DNA of 45,554 nt from Candidatus Burkholderia verschuerenii (lineage in GTDB: Bacteria; Pseudomonadota; Gammaproteobacteria; Burkholderiales; Burkholderiaceae), in NCBI RefSeq assembly GCF_001189365.1, contig NZ_LFJJ01000093.1, forward strand, positions 1 through 45,554. Direction: 5' to 3'. Made by a program: the position numbers and the translations under genes. The notes beneath the pieces are model-generated. The model saw nothing but the letters and a program-made list of their open reading frames with translations. It was not told the DNA's origin and did no database searches. This document shows positions 24,525-33,416 of this stretch, in pieces (the first letter of the stretch is position 1; each line of letters begins with the position of its first letter).

Positions 24525-25495
24525 CGCTCATCAATCTCATCACGATCTGCGCGTTCGGCGTCGCCATTCTCGGCGGCGTGATGGTGCTCACCGTGCAGGA
24601 CATGCGCAAGAACCAGCCGCACGCGCGCATCCGTACGCGCATGCGCGAGTCGTTCGAGTTGCGCGTCTTGCAGGACAAGGGCGCGGGCAAGTTCGACACC
24701 GATCTCTTCAAGGTGAACAAGCGCGACAGCATCTTCACGCGCTACTTCGGCCCGAAGATTTCGCGCCTGCGCACGGTCGCCGGCGCGAACGGTCTGCGCA
24801 TCGTGGTGGCGGCGGCGATTCTGGGCGAGTTTCTCGCCATCGGCATGGTGGACATCATGCCCTTGCCGCAGTTCAGCAAGCCGCTGATCGTGATGGGATT
24901 GCCGATCTTCACGCTGGTGAAGGCCTACAATTTTCTGGTCAACCGCTTTCGCCGACGCTTTCTGGACGGCTTTCCCGACCTGATCGATTTGATCGTGCGG
25001 GCGGTGCGCGCGGGCGTGCCGGTCACGCATGTGCTGAGCACGGCCGCCGACGAATGTCCCGAGCCGCTCAAGTCCGAATTCAAGCTGATGAGCGATTCGC
25101 TGCAGGTCGGTCTGGATCTGGAGGAAGTCCTCGCGGTGGCGGTGCGCCGTATCGAGATCGCGGACTTTTCGTTCTTCTGCGTGTGTCTGCTGCTGCAACG
25201 CGAAACCGGCGGCCAGCTCGGCGAGACGCTCGAGAACCTGTCGAACATCGTGCGGACGCGCCGTGAAATCCGCTCGAAGACCAAGGCGCTGACCGGCGAG
25301 GCGCGCATCACGACCAAGATTCTGACGGCGGTGCCGATTTGTATCGTCGGCAGCATGTACTTCCTGAATCACGATTACCTGATGGTCCTGTTCAACACCG
25401 AAGCCGGCCAGAAGCTGATGACCTTCGGCGTGATCTCGATCGCGATCGGGCTCATGGTGATCAACAAGATTTCGAAGCTGGATACCTCGCGATGA
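24521..25495 (+). CDS. tadB: TadB inner-membrane pilus platform protein (GspF domain)
   Basis: 324 aa. It is one of two polytopic membrane proteins forming the Tad assembly platform with TadC. A first helix (INLITICAFGVAILGGVMVL), two mid-protein helices (about 88-130) and a C-terminal pair bracket a T2SS-F domain containing FLDGFPDLIDLIVRAVRAGV and LQRETGGQLGETLENLSNIV. The start overlaps the cpaF stop by four bases and the stop overlaps the original tadC start. The gene is intact. Confidence 0.93.
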   Translation: MTLINLITICAFGVAILGGVMVLTVQDMRKNQPHARIRTRMRESFELRVLQDKGAGKFDTDLFKVNKRDSIFTRYFGPKISRLRTVAGANGLRIVVAAAILGEFLAIGMVDIMPLPQFSKPLIVMGLPIFTLVKAYNFLVNRFRRRFLDGFPDLIDLIVRAVRAGVPVTHVLSTAADECPEPLKSEFKLMSDSLQVGLDLEEVLAVAVRRIEIADFSFFCVCLLLQRETGGQLGETLENLSNIVRTRREIRSKTKALTGEARITTKILTAVPICIVGSMYFLNHDYLMVLFNTEAGQKLMTFGVISIAIGLMVINKISKLDTSR

Positions 25496-25530
25496 ACCAG
25501 GACCAGATTCAGACCGGACCAGATTCAGAC
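25492..25530 (+). repeat. 16-bp tandem duplication that shifts the tadC start out of frame
   Basis: GACCAGATTCAGAC occurs at 25501-25514 and again at 25517-25530, separated by CG. Reading from ATG 25492 gives MNQDQIQT and then loses the frame. Removing 16 bases restores MNQDQIQTLTNLVLLLALFA, the expected TadC start. Confidence 0.85.
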
Positions 25531-25543
25531 GCTCACCAATCTC

Positions 25544-26473
25544 GTGCTGCTGCTCGCGCTGTTCGCCGGGCTCGCGATCTGGTGGATGACCAAGCACGGC
25601 GGCCTGCGCGGACGCATCGCGGAGCGCGTGCGGATGGCCGCGACCTCGCAGCAGCGAATCGATCTGACGACAACCGACGACGACGAGACGCTCAGCTTCC
25701 GCGAGCGCACGCTGCGCCGGTTCGCGCGCATCGGCGACAAGCTGCCGCTGTTCGACGCGAAGTATCGGCTGAAGCTGCAACAGGAACTGGTGCGCAGCGG
25801 CTATCGCAGCAACCACGCGGTATCGATCCTGCTCGCGGCGAAGTTCTGCGTCGGGCTGATCGGCGCGATTTTGACCGTGATCGTCGGCTCCGATCTGCCG
25901 TTCATCGGCACGTATCCGGCGGTGCGCGGCGTGGCGATGCTGCTGGTGTTCATCGTCGGCATGATCATTCCGGAATTCATCATCGGCATGCTGGCGACGC
26001 GCCGCCGCACCGCGATGGCGGGCTGTCTGCCCGACGCGCTCGACCTGCTGGTGATCTGCACCAACGCGGGCAACAGTCTCGGTGTGTCGATCTGCCGCGT
26101 GGCGGACGAACTCGCGACGATCTGCCCGCCGCTGTCCGACGAATTCTCGTTCACCGCCGACGAACTGAAGCTCTCGGGCGACAGCACGCGCGCGCTGAAC
26201 GGACTCGCCGAACGTATCGACCTGCCGTCGATCCGCGCACTCATCTCGACGCTCACGCAGTCGATTCGCTACGGCACGCCGATCACGCAGGCGCTGCGCA
26301 CGCTGTCGCGCACGGAGCGTCTGCAACACATCGTCTCGCTGGAAGAGAAGGCCGCGAAGCTCGCGCCAAAGATGGTCGTCCCGATGATGCTGTTCATTCT
26401 TCCCGCGATCATCGCGATCGCCGCAGGACCTGCCGTGATCCAGTTGCTGGACTTTATCGACAAATCGAAATGA
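25544..26473 (+). CDS. tadC: TadC inner-membrane pilus platform protein, damaged at its start
   Basis: 309 aa if initiated at GTG 25544. The original start is most likely ATG 25492, overlapping the tadB stop, but a 16-bp tandem duplication puts it out of frame. Translation from GTG would lose about 14 residues and trim part of the first membrane helix (VLLLALFAGLAIWWMTK). The remainder looks intact: helices near 105-150, then the GspF domain (GCLPDALDLLVICTNAGNSL, SIRYGTPITQALRTLSRTER) and a C-terminal helix (MVVPMMLFILPAIIAIAAGP). GTG 25544 has no good ribosome binding site, so expression is doubtful. The stop overlaps the tadD start. Confidence 0.8.
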   Translation: MLLLALFAGLAIWWMTKHGGLRGRIAERVRMAATSQQRIDLTTTDDDETLSFRERTLRRFARIGDKLPLFDAKYRLKLQQELVRSGYRSNHAVSILLAAKFCVGLIGAILTVIVGSDLPFIGTYPAVRGVAMLLVFIVGMIIPEFIIGMLATRRRTAMAGCLPDALDLLVICTNAGNSLGVSICRVADELATICPPLSDEFSFTADELKLSGDSTRALNGLAERIDLPSIRALISTLTQSIRYGTPITQALRTLSRTERLQHIVSLEEKAAKLAPKMVVPMMLFILPAIIAIAAGPAVIQLLDFIDKSK

Positions 26474-27321
26474 AGACTCTCGCCTCTTTTTATCGCTTCA
26501 TTCCCGCGCTCGCCGGCGCCGTCGTCATCGCGCTGACCGCCAGCGGCTGCACGACGACCGTGCAATCGCAGGCCTCCAACGTGCGCCCGGTGATGAGCAA
26601 CGCCAAGCCCACCTCGATGAGCGAACTGCGCATCGCCGAGTCGGCGCTCGAGTCGGGCAACATGGATATGGCGACCACGCTGTATCAGAAGATTCTCCAA
26701 GCGAATCCGCGTTCGGTCGAAGGCCTGACGGGTCTCGGCAACACACTGTATTCGGTCGGCGACTACACGCGCGCCGGCGTCTACTACGGCAAGGCCAACG
26801 AGATCGACAAGGCCGCGCCCGCGCCGATGATCGGCCTCGCGCGCGTCGCGATCCACCAGCGCCGCTTCGACGATGCCGTGACCACGTACAAGCGTCTGCT
26901 CGCCGAAAGCCCGGACGATCCGCTCGCGGCGGCGGGCCTGGGCGCGGCGCTCGACATGAAGGGCGATCACGATCAGGCGCAAGCCGTGTTGCGTGACGGC
27001 CTCAAGCGCAATCCCGGCGACACGTCGCTGTCGATCAACCTCGGCCTCTCGCTGATTCTGGCGGGCAAGCCGCGCGACGGCGCGAACGTGCTGCTCGACG
27101 TGACGCGCTTCCCGGCCGCGCCGCCGCAGGCGCGTCAGGATCTGGCGCTCGCCTACGGCATGCTCGGCAACGACGATGCCGCCACCGAAATCCTCGGCCG
27201 CGATCTGCCGAAGACGTCGGTTCAGGACAATCTGCGCTACTACGACCTGCAGCGTCAGCGCGTGGGTTCGGCGGCATCGGCGGCGACGCCTGCATCGACG
27301 ACCTCGGTGAGCCTCAGATGA
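26470..27321 (+). CDS. tadD: TadD tetratricopeptide-repeat pilus lipoprotein
   Basis: 283 aa. The lipoprotein signal peptide IPALAGAVVIALTASGC carries lipobox TASGC with Cys at about residue 26. It is followed by about five TPR units from residue 60 (RIAESALESGNMDMATTLYQ, GLTGLGNTLYSVGDYTRAGV, GLARVAIHQRRFDDAVTTYK, GLGAALDMKGDHDQAQAVLR). TadD-type proteins support secretin assembly. The ATG at 26470 overlaps the tadC stop by four bases. The frame stays open far upstream in the shadow of tadC, but those codons have no family resemblance. The gene is intact, with an Ala/Thr-rich end. Confidence 0.92.
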   Translation: MKTLASFYRFIPALAGAVVIALTASGCTTTVQSQASNVRPVMSNAKPTSMSELRIAESALESGNMDMATTLYQKILQANPRSVEGLTGLGNTLYSVGDYTRAGVYYGKANEIDKAAPAPMIGLARVAIHQRRFDDAVTTYKRLLAESPDDPLAAAGLGAALDMKGDHDQAQAVLRDGLKRNPGDTSLSINLGLSLILAGKPRDGANVLLDVTRFPAAPPQARQDLALAYGMLGNDDAATEILGRDLPKTSVQDNLRYYDLQRQRVGSAASAATPASTTSVSLR

Positions 27322-27809
27322 GCGCCGTCCGCCACGCGCCCGCAAGCCGGCGCAAGCGTTCGCTTCTGCGCGATGACGGCGGCAGCACGGTCATCGAGTT
27401 CGCGATCCTCGCGCCGCTGGTGTTCATCCTCGTGCTGGGCACGGTGGAGATGGCGCTCGACATGATGGTCGACGCCACCGTCCAGCTCGCCGCGCAGGCC
27501 GCGTCGCGCGCCGGGCTGACGACCACCAATCCGTCTTCGGGCACGCGCGCGGATCAGGCGCAGCAGATCGTCAACGACATTCTCGGCGGCTGGACCAACA
27601 TCGGCGCGACGGTGGCGATCAGCACGCTGACCTACGGCACCTACAGCAACGTCAGCTCCAACACCAGCACCAAGGGCATGGGCGGATTCGGCGACGTGGT
27701 CTCGTACAACATCACTGTGACGATGCCGCCGTTCTCGGGCATTCCGAAGCTGTTCGGCATCAACCAGCTGGTGTTCCAGCGCAACTATCTTGTGCAGAAC
27801 GAAAAATGA
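27318..27809 (+). CDS. tadE: TadE-family pseudopilin
   Basis: 163 aa. It is a minor pseudopilin processed by CpaA. The TadE signature is clear: DDGGSTVIEFAILAPLVFIL (Glu five residues after the cleavage region) followed by a single membrane helix and ALDMMVDATVQLAAQAASRA. The rest is a Thr/Ser/Gly-rich extracytoplasmic domain ending FQRNYLVQNEK. The start overlaps the tadD stop and the stop overlaps the next gene, as in the rest of this translationally coupled locus. No lesion is visible. Confidence 0.88.
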   Translation: MSAVRHAPASRRKRSLLRDDGGSTVIEFAILAPLVFILVLGTVEMALDMMVDATVQLAAQAASRAGLTTTNPSSGTRADQAQQIVNDILGGWTNIGATVAISTLTYGTYSNVSSNTSTKGMGGFGDVVSYNITVTMPPFSGIPKLFGINQLVFQRNYLVQNEK

Positions 27810-28477
27810 AACTCGCCTGCTCATTCGCATCGCGTCGCGCGAAGCCGCGCCGCCCGGGTCTTGTCAGGCGCCTGCTGCGTTCCGATCGCGGCAGCGCGGC
27901 GATCGAGTTCGTCATCATCGTGCCGCTGATGCTGCTGGTGCTGACGGGCTTCGCCGAAACCTACTGTTATCTGCGCGCGGTGAGCGTGCTGGAACATACC
28001 GCGCTCACGCTGGCGGATTCGCTCGGTCAGCTGCCGCAGGTGATCGACAACAATTCGACCAGCAACGCGAGCAATCTCGGCTCGCTGTACTCGGCGGCGA
28101 CGCTGCTGGCCTCGCCCAACGATCTGCAAACGGGCGGCGGCGTGATGATCACCTCGATCTGCGACGGCTCGCCTTCAGCCTGCGTGCAACCACCGAGCTC
28201 GCCGTCGCTGGCGGGCGGCACGCCGGTCATCCACTGGCAGCGCAGCGTGCCGTGGAACGACGGCGCGTTCGTCTCGAAGGTGACGAGCGGTGCGCCGACG
28301 CCGTCGGGCTGGCCGTTCCGCGTCGGCGATTCGGCGATCGTCGTCGAAGTGTTCTACAAGTTCAATCCGTTCGCGATGACGGCCGCGTTCTGGCCCGACG
28401 CGCCGGGCACGCAGACGATCTATCAACGCGTGTATGTGCGATCACGCACGGGCTATCCGCTCGATCTGGTCAGCTAA
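27806..28477 (+). CDS. tadF: TadE/TadF-family pseudopilin
   Basis: 223 aa. Residues 28-55 show the second TadE-like motif, SDRGSAAIEFVIIVPLMLLV, with the conserved Glu and a membrane helix. The leader before it is long and basic (FASRRAKPRRPGLVRRLL). The outer domain contains RAVSVLEHTALTLADSLGQL and a Pro/Ser-rich middle. Order in the locus marks it as the second pseudopilin, called TadF here; some annotations would call it TadE/TadG-like. No lesion is visible. It lies 14 bases before tadG. Confidence 0.83.
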   Translation: MKLACSFASRRAKPRRPGLVRRLLRSDRGSAAIEFVIIVPLMLLVLTGFAETYCYLRAVSVLEHTALTLADSLGQLPQVIDNNSTSNASNLGSLYSAATLLASPNDLQTGGGVMITSICDGSPSACVQPPSSPSLAGGTPVIHWQRSVPWNDGAFVSKVTSGAPTPSGWPFRVGDSAIVVEVFYKFNPFAMTAAFWPDAPGTQTIYQRVYVRSRTGYPLDLVS

Positions 28478-28491
28478 AAAAAGAAGACATC

Positions 28492-30323
28492 ATGAAACGG
28501 GGATTCCATCTGCAACGCCGTGCCGCTCCCGCGCGGGCGCACTCGCGCGTGCCGTTTTTCGCCAACTTCGGCGGACCGTCGTCGCCGCGCACGGCCGGCA
28601 CGCTGCTCGCGGGCGAAGAAGGCGCGGTGACCGTGCTGTTCGCGGTGACGGCGAGCCTGATGATCGGCACGCTCTGCACCGCGATCGACACGATCGATTT
28701 CGCACAGACGCAGGCGCGCATGCAGATGGCGCTCGACGTGGCGACGCTGTCGGCGGGCGCGGATCTCTCGCACTTCAAGACCAACACGGGTTCGGACCTC
28801 GCGACCTGGCAAGCCGACGCGCGCGCCTACTACGACGCCAACATGCCGACCGGCTACATGGCGCTGACGATGGCGAACGCCAATTTTTCCGCGACAGTGA
28901 CCGGCTCGCCCGCGACGGGGCAGACCATCAAGCTGTCGGCGTCGGGCTCGGTGCCGCTGTACGCGCCGGTGATTTGGGGCAACAACTCGTCCGACGGCTC
29001 GGGTTCCGGCGGCGGCAGCGGCGGCTCGGGCTCCGGCACGCCGACATCGCAGACCATCTCGGCGAGCAACACGGCGTTGCGCGTGCCGAAGAGCACGCTC
29101 GAACTCGCGCTGATCCTCGACAACACCGGCTCGATGGCCGATGCCGCCGTGAGCGGCGGTTCCACCAGCAAGATGGACGGCCTGAAGACCGCGGCCGCGT
29201 CGCTGGTGACGAACATCCTCGGCGTCGCCGGCAACGATTCGTATATCGGCCTCGTGCCGTTCACGACGATGGTGAACGTCGGCAGCGCGCTCAATTCGAG
29301 CGGCAGCTGGATGTCGCAGGTGTTCAGCAAGCAGTTCGCGTACAACACCAACGGCATGTCGATGACGCAGTGGGGCGGTTGCACGGTCGAGCCGCACGAC
29401 GCCAACGGCTACGTCTATCCAGCCTACGCGCCGAAGAACGCGCCGGGCTTCACGCCGATGTACTACAACGTGCCGCAGTCGGGCTTCACGGTATCGACCT
29501 TCGACAACACCAAGAGCTGTACCTTGCAGGGTTCGAAGACGTTCTACGGCGTGCCGCTCACGTATCAGACCAACGCGTCGGCATCGGTCTGCCCGAGCGC
29601 GGCCGCGACGCAGCCGCAGAGCTACATGGGTCAGGTGACGACCAAGAGCACCAGCACGTATTCGTGGGATCAGAACGGCAGCGACGCGGGAGGCAATCGT
29701 CCGTGTTCGATCCAGCCGGCCGTGTTCTTCACGCAGGACACCGACAAGCTGAAGGTCGCGATCAACAACATGCAGGCGAACGGTTCGACGCTGATTCCGA
29801 CCGGTCTGCTGTGGGGCTGGCGGATGCTGAAGTCGGACTGGTCGCAGGATGTCGCGGGTGTCAACAACGGCTGGAAAGCCACCGACACGACGCTGCCCCT
29901 CGCCCCGAAACGACGCAGGGCCTGCAACGCGTGGCGATCATCCTGACCGACGGCGAAAACGCGCCGGGCTCGACCTCGGGCATGATGCCGCCGCCTTATT
30001 TCAACCAGCTTTCGGGCGTGGGCAGCCTCGCGCTGCAGGCGCCGACGGTGGTGAAATCTGACGGCACCTGGCTCGACGGCAATGTGTCCAGCACGACGGA
30101 CATGAACACGTTCCAGTCGGGCGTCTGCACGGCGATGAAGAACGACGGGATCATCATTTACGCGATCACCTTCGGCTCCGGTTCGTCGAGTTCGACGGCG
30201 CAGAAAGCGATGGCCGCTTGCGCGACGGCGGGCAATTATTACCACGCGCCGGACAACGCGACGCTCAACCAGATCTTCCAGCAGATCGCCGGCAATCTGG
30301 GCGTGCTGCGCCTGGTGCAATAA
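28492..30323 (+). pseudogene. tadG: TadG pilus assembly protein with von Willebrand A domain, frameshifted
   Basis: The N-terminus has a TadE-like membrane segment (EEGAVTVLFAVTASLMIGTL), and a VWA domain begins near residue 195 with the metal-site motif LALILDNTGSM. At 29901-29907 (CGCCCCGAAA) one base is missing: the frame from 28492 ends at 29946 with a basic nonsense tail, whereas the adjacent frame continues with ETTQGLQRVAIILTDGENAP and the final MAACATAGNYYHAPDNATLN, ending at 30323. The first product (484 aa) would lose the C-terminal third of the VWA fold. The loss is in a C run, so sequencing error is possible for this one. Confidence 0.92.
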
Positions 30324-30359
30324 GAGACAACCCAACGATTTCGACCGAAGGTGACGCAC

Positions 30360-31041
30360 ATGGAACCCAACCCGTCAGGCGCGGCCGCGCCCCACACGCT
30401 GCGCGAAGGCGTGAGCTGGTTCATCGAGACGCGCGGACAGATTTATCTCGATGCGATCGTGCGCGTCCTGACGGTCGCCATGCTCGGCATGTTTCTCTAC
30501 AACTCGCTGACGGAATATCTGCGCAATCCGTCGCGCATCACGCTGCTGCTGATGGTCATCTCCGAAATGGTGACGATCTCCGTGTCGCTGTTTTCCCGCG
30601 TGCCGCGCGCGCGACTGGCGGCTGCTGTCGGTGCTGATGTCGACCGGCGCGACGTTCTACTTCCTCGCGTTCCGGCTCGAACCGGGCATCCATCTGGTGC
30701 CGGAATGGCTCGCGGCGGCCTTGCAGATCGCCGGTCTCGCGATCCAGATCAGCGCGAAGCTGTCGCTGCGCCGCTCCTTCGGCATTCTTCCGGCCAATCG
30801 CGGCGTGGTGGTGCACGGTCCGTATCGGCTGATTCGCCATCCGATGTACTTCGGCTATCTCGTCAACGACATGGGTTTCCTGCTGCCGAACTTCGGCTTG
30901 CAGAACGTGCTCGTGCTGGCGTTCCACTGGACGCTGCAGATCGGGCGCATCGTGCGCGAGGAACGGCTGCTGTCGAACGACGAGATGTATCGCGACTATA
31001 CGCAGCGCGTGCGCTATCGGTTGATCGCGGGCGTGTTCTGA
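30360..31041 (+). pseudogene. Isoprenylcysteine carboxyl methyltransferase (ICMT)-like membrane protein, frameshifted
   Basis: The first part (MEPNPSGAAAPHTLREGVSW, with helices IVRVLTVAMLGMFLYNSL and ITLLLMVISEMVTISVSLFS) is in the frame of ATG 30360 and becomes out of frame in a CG run at 30603-30613. Homology continues in the next frame (LLSVLMSTGATFYFLAFRLE), including the family core RSFGILPANRGVVVHGPYRL, I-RHPMYFGYLVN and MYRDYTQRVRYRLIAGVF. A net change of -2 or +1 explains it. ICMT/PEMT-type proteins are S-adenosylmethionine-dependent methyltransferases; the bacterial substrate is unknown. A 136-aa fragment from ATG 30631 would keep the core motif but lose the first helices. It follows the Tad locus but is probably not part of it. 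Confidence 0.85.
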
Positions 31042-31105
31042 TCGACGGCGGGCACGCGCGATGCTCCCTGTGACGACGCAGTTCAACTTCACAAGGAGTA
31101 CCGAC

Positions 31106-31615
31106 ATGCCCGAAAAGAAAACCGTTGAGCGCGCCTCCAAGGCGAAGCGCGCCGGCAAGTCAGCGAGCACCCAGGCGGGTGCTTTCGTGAAGGAACAGGT
31201 CGATCACATCCGCGAGGGCAAGCACGGCGCGAAATCGGCGAAACAGGCCATCGCGATCGGGCTGTCCGAGGCGCGTCGCGCGGGCGTCAAGCTGAAAGCC
31301 CCGAAGAAGGGCGCCGCCACCGAGGCGACCCGCAAGAAGGCCGCGCAAGACACCAAGGCCGCGCATCGCACGAAAAAGAGCCCCAGCACCGAATCGAAGG
31401 CGAAGCGTTCGGCCGTCGCCACGCGCGTGCTGAAGCGCGAAAGCACTAAGGCTGCATCGCCCAAGGCGTTGTCGCGGCAGACGCATGCCGCCGCGAGCCG
31501 TCGCTCGGCCGCGGATCGATCGGCGGCGGCGAAGAAGGGATGGGCGACGCGCCGGGCGCGTGCGGCATCGGCCGCGCCGAAGCGTTCGACGGCCACGCGT
31601 CACGCATCGCGCTGA
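31106..31615 (+). CDS. Basic Lys/Ala-rich protein (DUF6496-like, histone H1-like composition)
   Basis: 169 aa, very basic. The first 90 residues contain KSAKQAIAIGLSEARRAGVK, a motif of DUF6496-type proteins in Burkholderia. The rest is a repetitive Lys/Arg/Ala/Ser tail (RSAADRSAAAKKGWATRRAR) like bacterial histone H1 homologues. Binding to DNA or RNA is plausible from charge but not shown. The start ATG has AAGGAG nine bases upstream; an in-frame ATG 15 codons earlier is rejected for lack of a ribosome binding site. It is monocistronic, and its end lies 16 bases past the stop of the convergent LysR gene, so the two coding ends overlap. Confidence 0.82.
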   Translation: MPEKKTVERASKAKRAGKSASTQAGAFVKEQVDHIREGKHGAKSAKQAIAIGLSEARRAGVKLKAPKKGAATEATRKKAAQDTKAAHRTKKSPSTESKAKRSAVATRVLKRESTKAASPKALSRQTHAAASRRSAADRSAAAKKGWATRRARAASAAPKRSTATRHASR

Positions 31616-32514
31616 ACCGGCAGCATCCGCGCATACGATACGGCCATCGCCGCGAGTTCGGCGGCGGCGGGCGTGAGCGGCACGCCGCCGCGTCGCAGCA
31701 GGCACACCGGCGTGCCGGCCGCGCGCTCGGCGATCGTCACGTGATCGCGGAAGAACGGATGCGCGGCGACGCTGGCCGGTTCAAGCGCCAGATAATCGCT
31801 TGCCGCGACGCAATGGAGCGTGTCGAACACGGCTTCGGTCGTGGCGGCGATGCGCGGTGGATCGAGCCGCGCATCGGCGAATAACGCGAACAGGCGATTC
31901 CCGCTCGCGCCGCTTCCCGGCTGCCGCGTGCTGACCCACTGTGCGGTCGCGATACTCGCCAGCTTGCGCGATCGCGCGAGCGGATGCCCGCGCCGTGCGA
32001 TCACGGCGACTTCCGAATCGAACAGGCGCGTGGCCTGCATGTCGTGGATATCGACATCGGGTGCGGTCAGCGCAAGCGCGAAATCGAGGCTGCCGTCGCG
32101 CACCCACGATGTCAGCACGCGCGACGTCGCACTCGTCAGATGCACGGCGATGCGCGGACATCGCTCCCGATAGCTTTCGAGCAAAGCCGGAAACAGCCGC
32201 AGCGTCGCTTCCGCCGCGAGGCCGAGCGTGACGTTCCCGGTCAACTCGCCGCGCAATTGCTGCAACTCGTCCTCCGTCTTGCGGCATTCTCCGAGAATCA
32301 GATCCGCGCGCACGCGCAGCCGTTCGCCGACGGGCGTCAGCCGCGCGCCGCGCACGTCGCGTTCGAACAACGGGCCGCCCGCCAGCGCTTCCAGCTTGCG
32401 CAGTTGCTGGGTGATGCCGCTTTGCGCGACATCGAGCCGTCGCGCGGCGGCGCGCAGGCTGCCAGCTTCGGCGACGGCCACGAACATCCGCAATTGCGTG
32501 AGAGTCAGGTCCAC
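31600..32514 (-). CDS. LysR-family transcriptional regulator
   Basis: 304 aa from a GTG start (VDLTLTQLRMFVAVAEAGSL) with GGAG six bases upstream; the longer open frame lacks family resemblance before this point. The helix-turn-helix is SLRAAARRLDVAQSGITQQL, and the effector domain starts at GNVTLGLAAEATLRLFPALL. It is divergent from the binding-protein and aspartoacylase-like genes, so by LysR convention it probably controls them in response to an amino acid or N-acyl amino acid. The C-terminus overlaps the end of the basic-protein gene on the other strand by 16 bases. Confidence 0.9.
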   Translation of the reverse strand: MDLTLTQLRMFVAVAEAGSLRAAARRLDVAQSGITQQLRKLEALAGGPLFERDVRGARLTPVGERLRVRADLILGECRKTEDELQQLRGELTGNVTLGLAAEATLRLFPALLESYRERCPRIAVHLTSATSRVLTSWVRDGSLDFALALTAPDVDIHDMQATRLFDSEVAVIARRGHPLARSRKLASIATAQWVSTRQPGSGASGNRLFALFADARLDPPRIAATTEAVFDTLHCVAASDYLALEPASVAAHPFFRDHVTIAERAAGTPVCLLRRGGVPLTPAAAELAAMAVSYARMLPVQRDA

Positions 32515-32642
32515 GGTCGCTCCGATCGAGATCGAGGGTGATCTCGAAAAGTGATCATGATAAGCAAACTGCCCCTTTTTTGAAGCGTTTTGCCCGCATA
32601 CCATCGACGCTCCGAATCCCGAAAATGATCTCGCACGCGCTC

Positions 32643-33407
32643 ATGTCCAAACTTCACGCTTTCCTGCTGTCGGCGGCGCTCGCCGTCGCGTTGCCCACTC
32701 ATGCGAACGACACCTTGCGACTGGGCATCGATCCCGGCTATCCGCCGATGGACGTGAAAGCGCCCGATGGCCACGTCGCGGGCTTCGACGTCGATCTCGG
32801 CGATGAAATCTGCCGCCGCATCGCGATGAGCTGCCAGTGGGTCGAACTCGAATTCTCCGGGATGATTCCGGCGCTGCAGGCGCGCAAGATCGACGGGATC
32901 ATGTCGTCGATGGCGATCACCGAAAAGCGCATGAAGCAGATCGCGTTTTCGACCAAGCTGTTCCAGTTCCGCTCGCGGCTGATCGCGAAGAACGGCGCGC
33001 CGCTCGCGGCCACGGCGCAAGGCTTGCGTGGCAAGCGCGTCGGCGTGCAGAGCGGCAGCCAGTTCGAAACCTACGCGATGAAAAACTGGCAACCGGCGGG
33101 CGTCGAGGTCGTGCCGTATCAAAGTCAGGAAGGCGTATTCGACGATCTCGCGTCAGACCGGCTCGACGCCGCGCTGCTCGGCTCGGTCGAGGCGGAACAG
33201 GGCTTTCTGAAGACGCCGCGCGGCAAGGGTTTTGCGTTCGTCGGCGAACCGCTGTCGATGGGCGATCACGGCGTCGGCATGGGTTTGCGGCAGGACGATC
33301 CGGCGTTGAAGGCGAAGATCGACAAGGCGATCGCGGACATGCGCGCGGACGGCACGTATCAGAAAATCGCCCGAAAGTATTTCGATTTCGACGTCTACGG
33401 CGAGTAA
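32643..33407 (+). CDS. Periplasmic amino-acid-binding protein (SBP_bac_3), orphan
   Basis: 254 aa from ATG 32643; ATG 32625 would add six residues, and neither start has a strong ribosome binding site. The signal peptide is LHAFLLSAALAVALPTHA, cleaved before NDTLRLGIDPGYPPMDVKAP. It is a polar/basic amino acid binding protein of the ArgT/HisJ type: GHVAGFDVDLGDEICRRIAM, KIDGIMSSMAITEKRMKQIA (Arg/Lys-binding-group motif) and KRVGVQSGSQFETYAMKNW. No permease or ATPase gene is beside it, so it must use a transporter encoded elsewhere or act as a sensor. It is followed nine bases later by the aspartoacylase-like gene. Confidence 0.87.
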   Translation: MSKLHAFLLSAALAVALPTHANDTLRLGIDPGYPPMDVKAPDGHVAGFDVDLGDEICRRIAMSCQWVELEFSGMIPALQARKIDGIMSSMAITEKRMKQIAFSTKLFQFRSRLIAKNGAPLAATAQGLRGKRVGVQSGSQFETYAMKNWQPAGVEVVPYQSQEGVFDDLASDRLDAALLGSVEAEQGFLKTPRGKGFAFVGEPLSMGDHGVGMGLRQDDPALKAKIDKAIADMRADGTYQKIARKYFDFDVYGE

Positions 33408-33416
33408 GGAGCCAGC

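Noticed and set aside
25339-26469. A long upstream extension of tadD
   Set aside because: The extra codons overlap tadB and tadC in another frame and read as Arg-rich nonsense; the lipoprotein signal begins at 26470.
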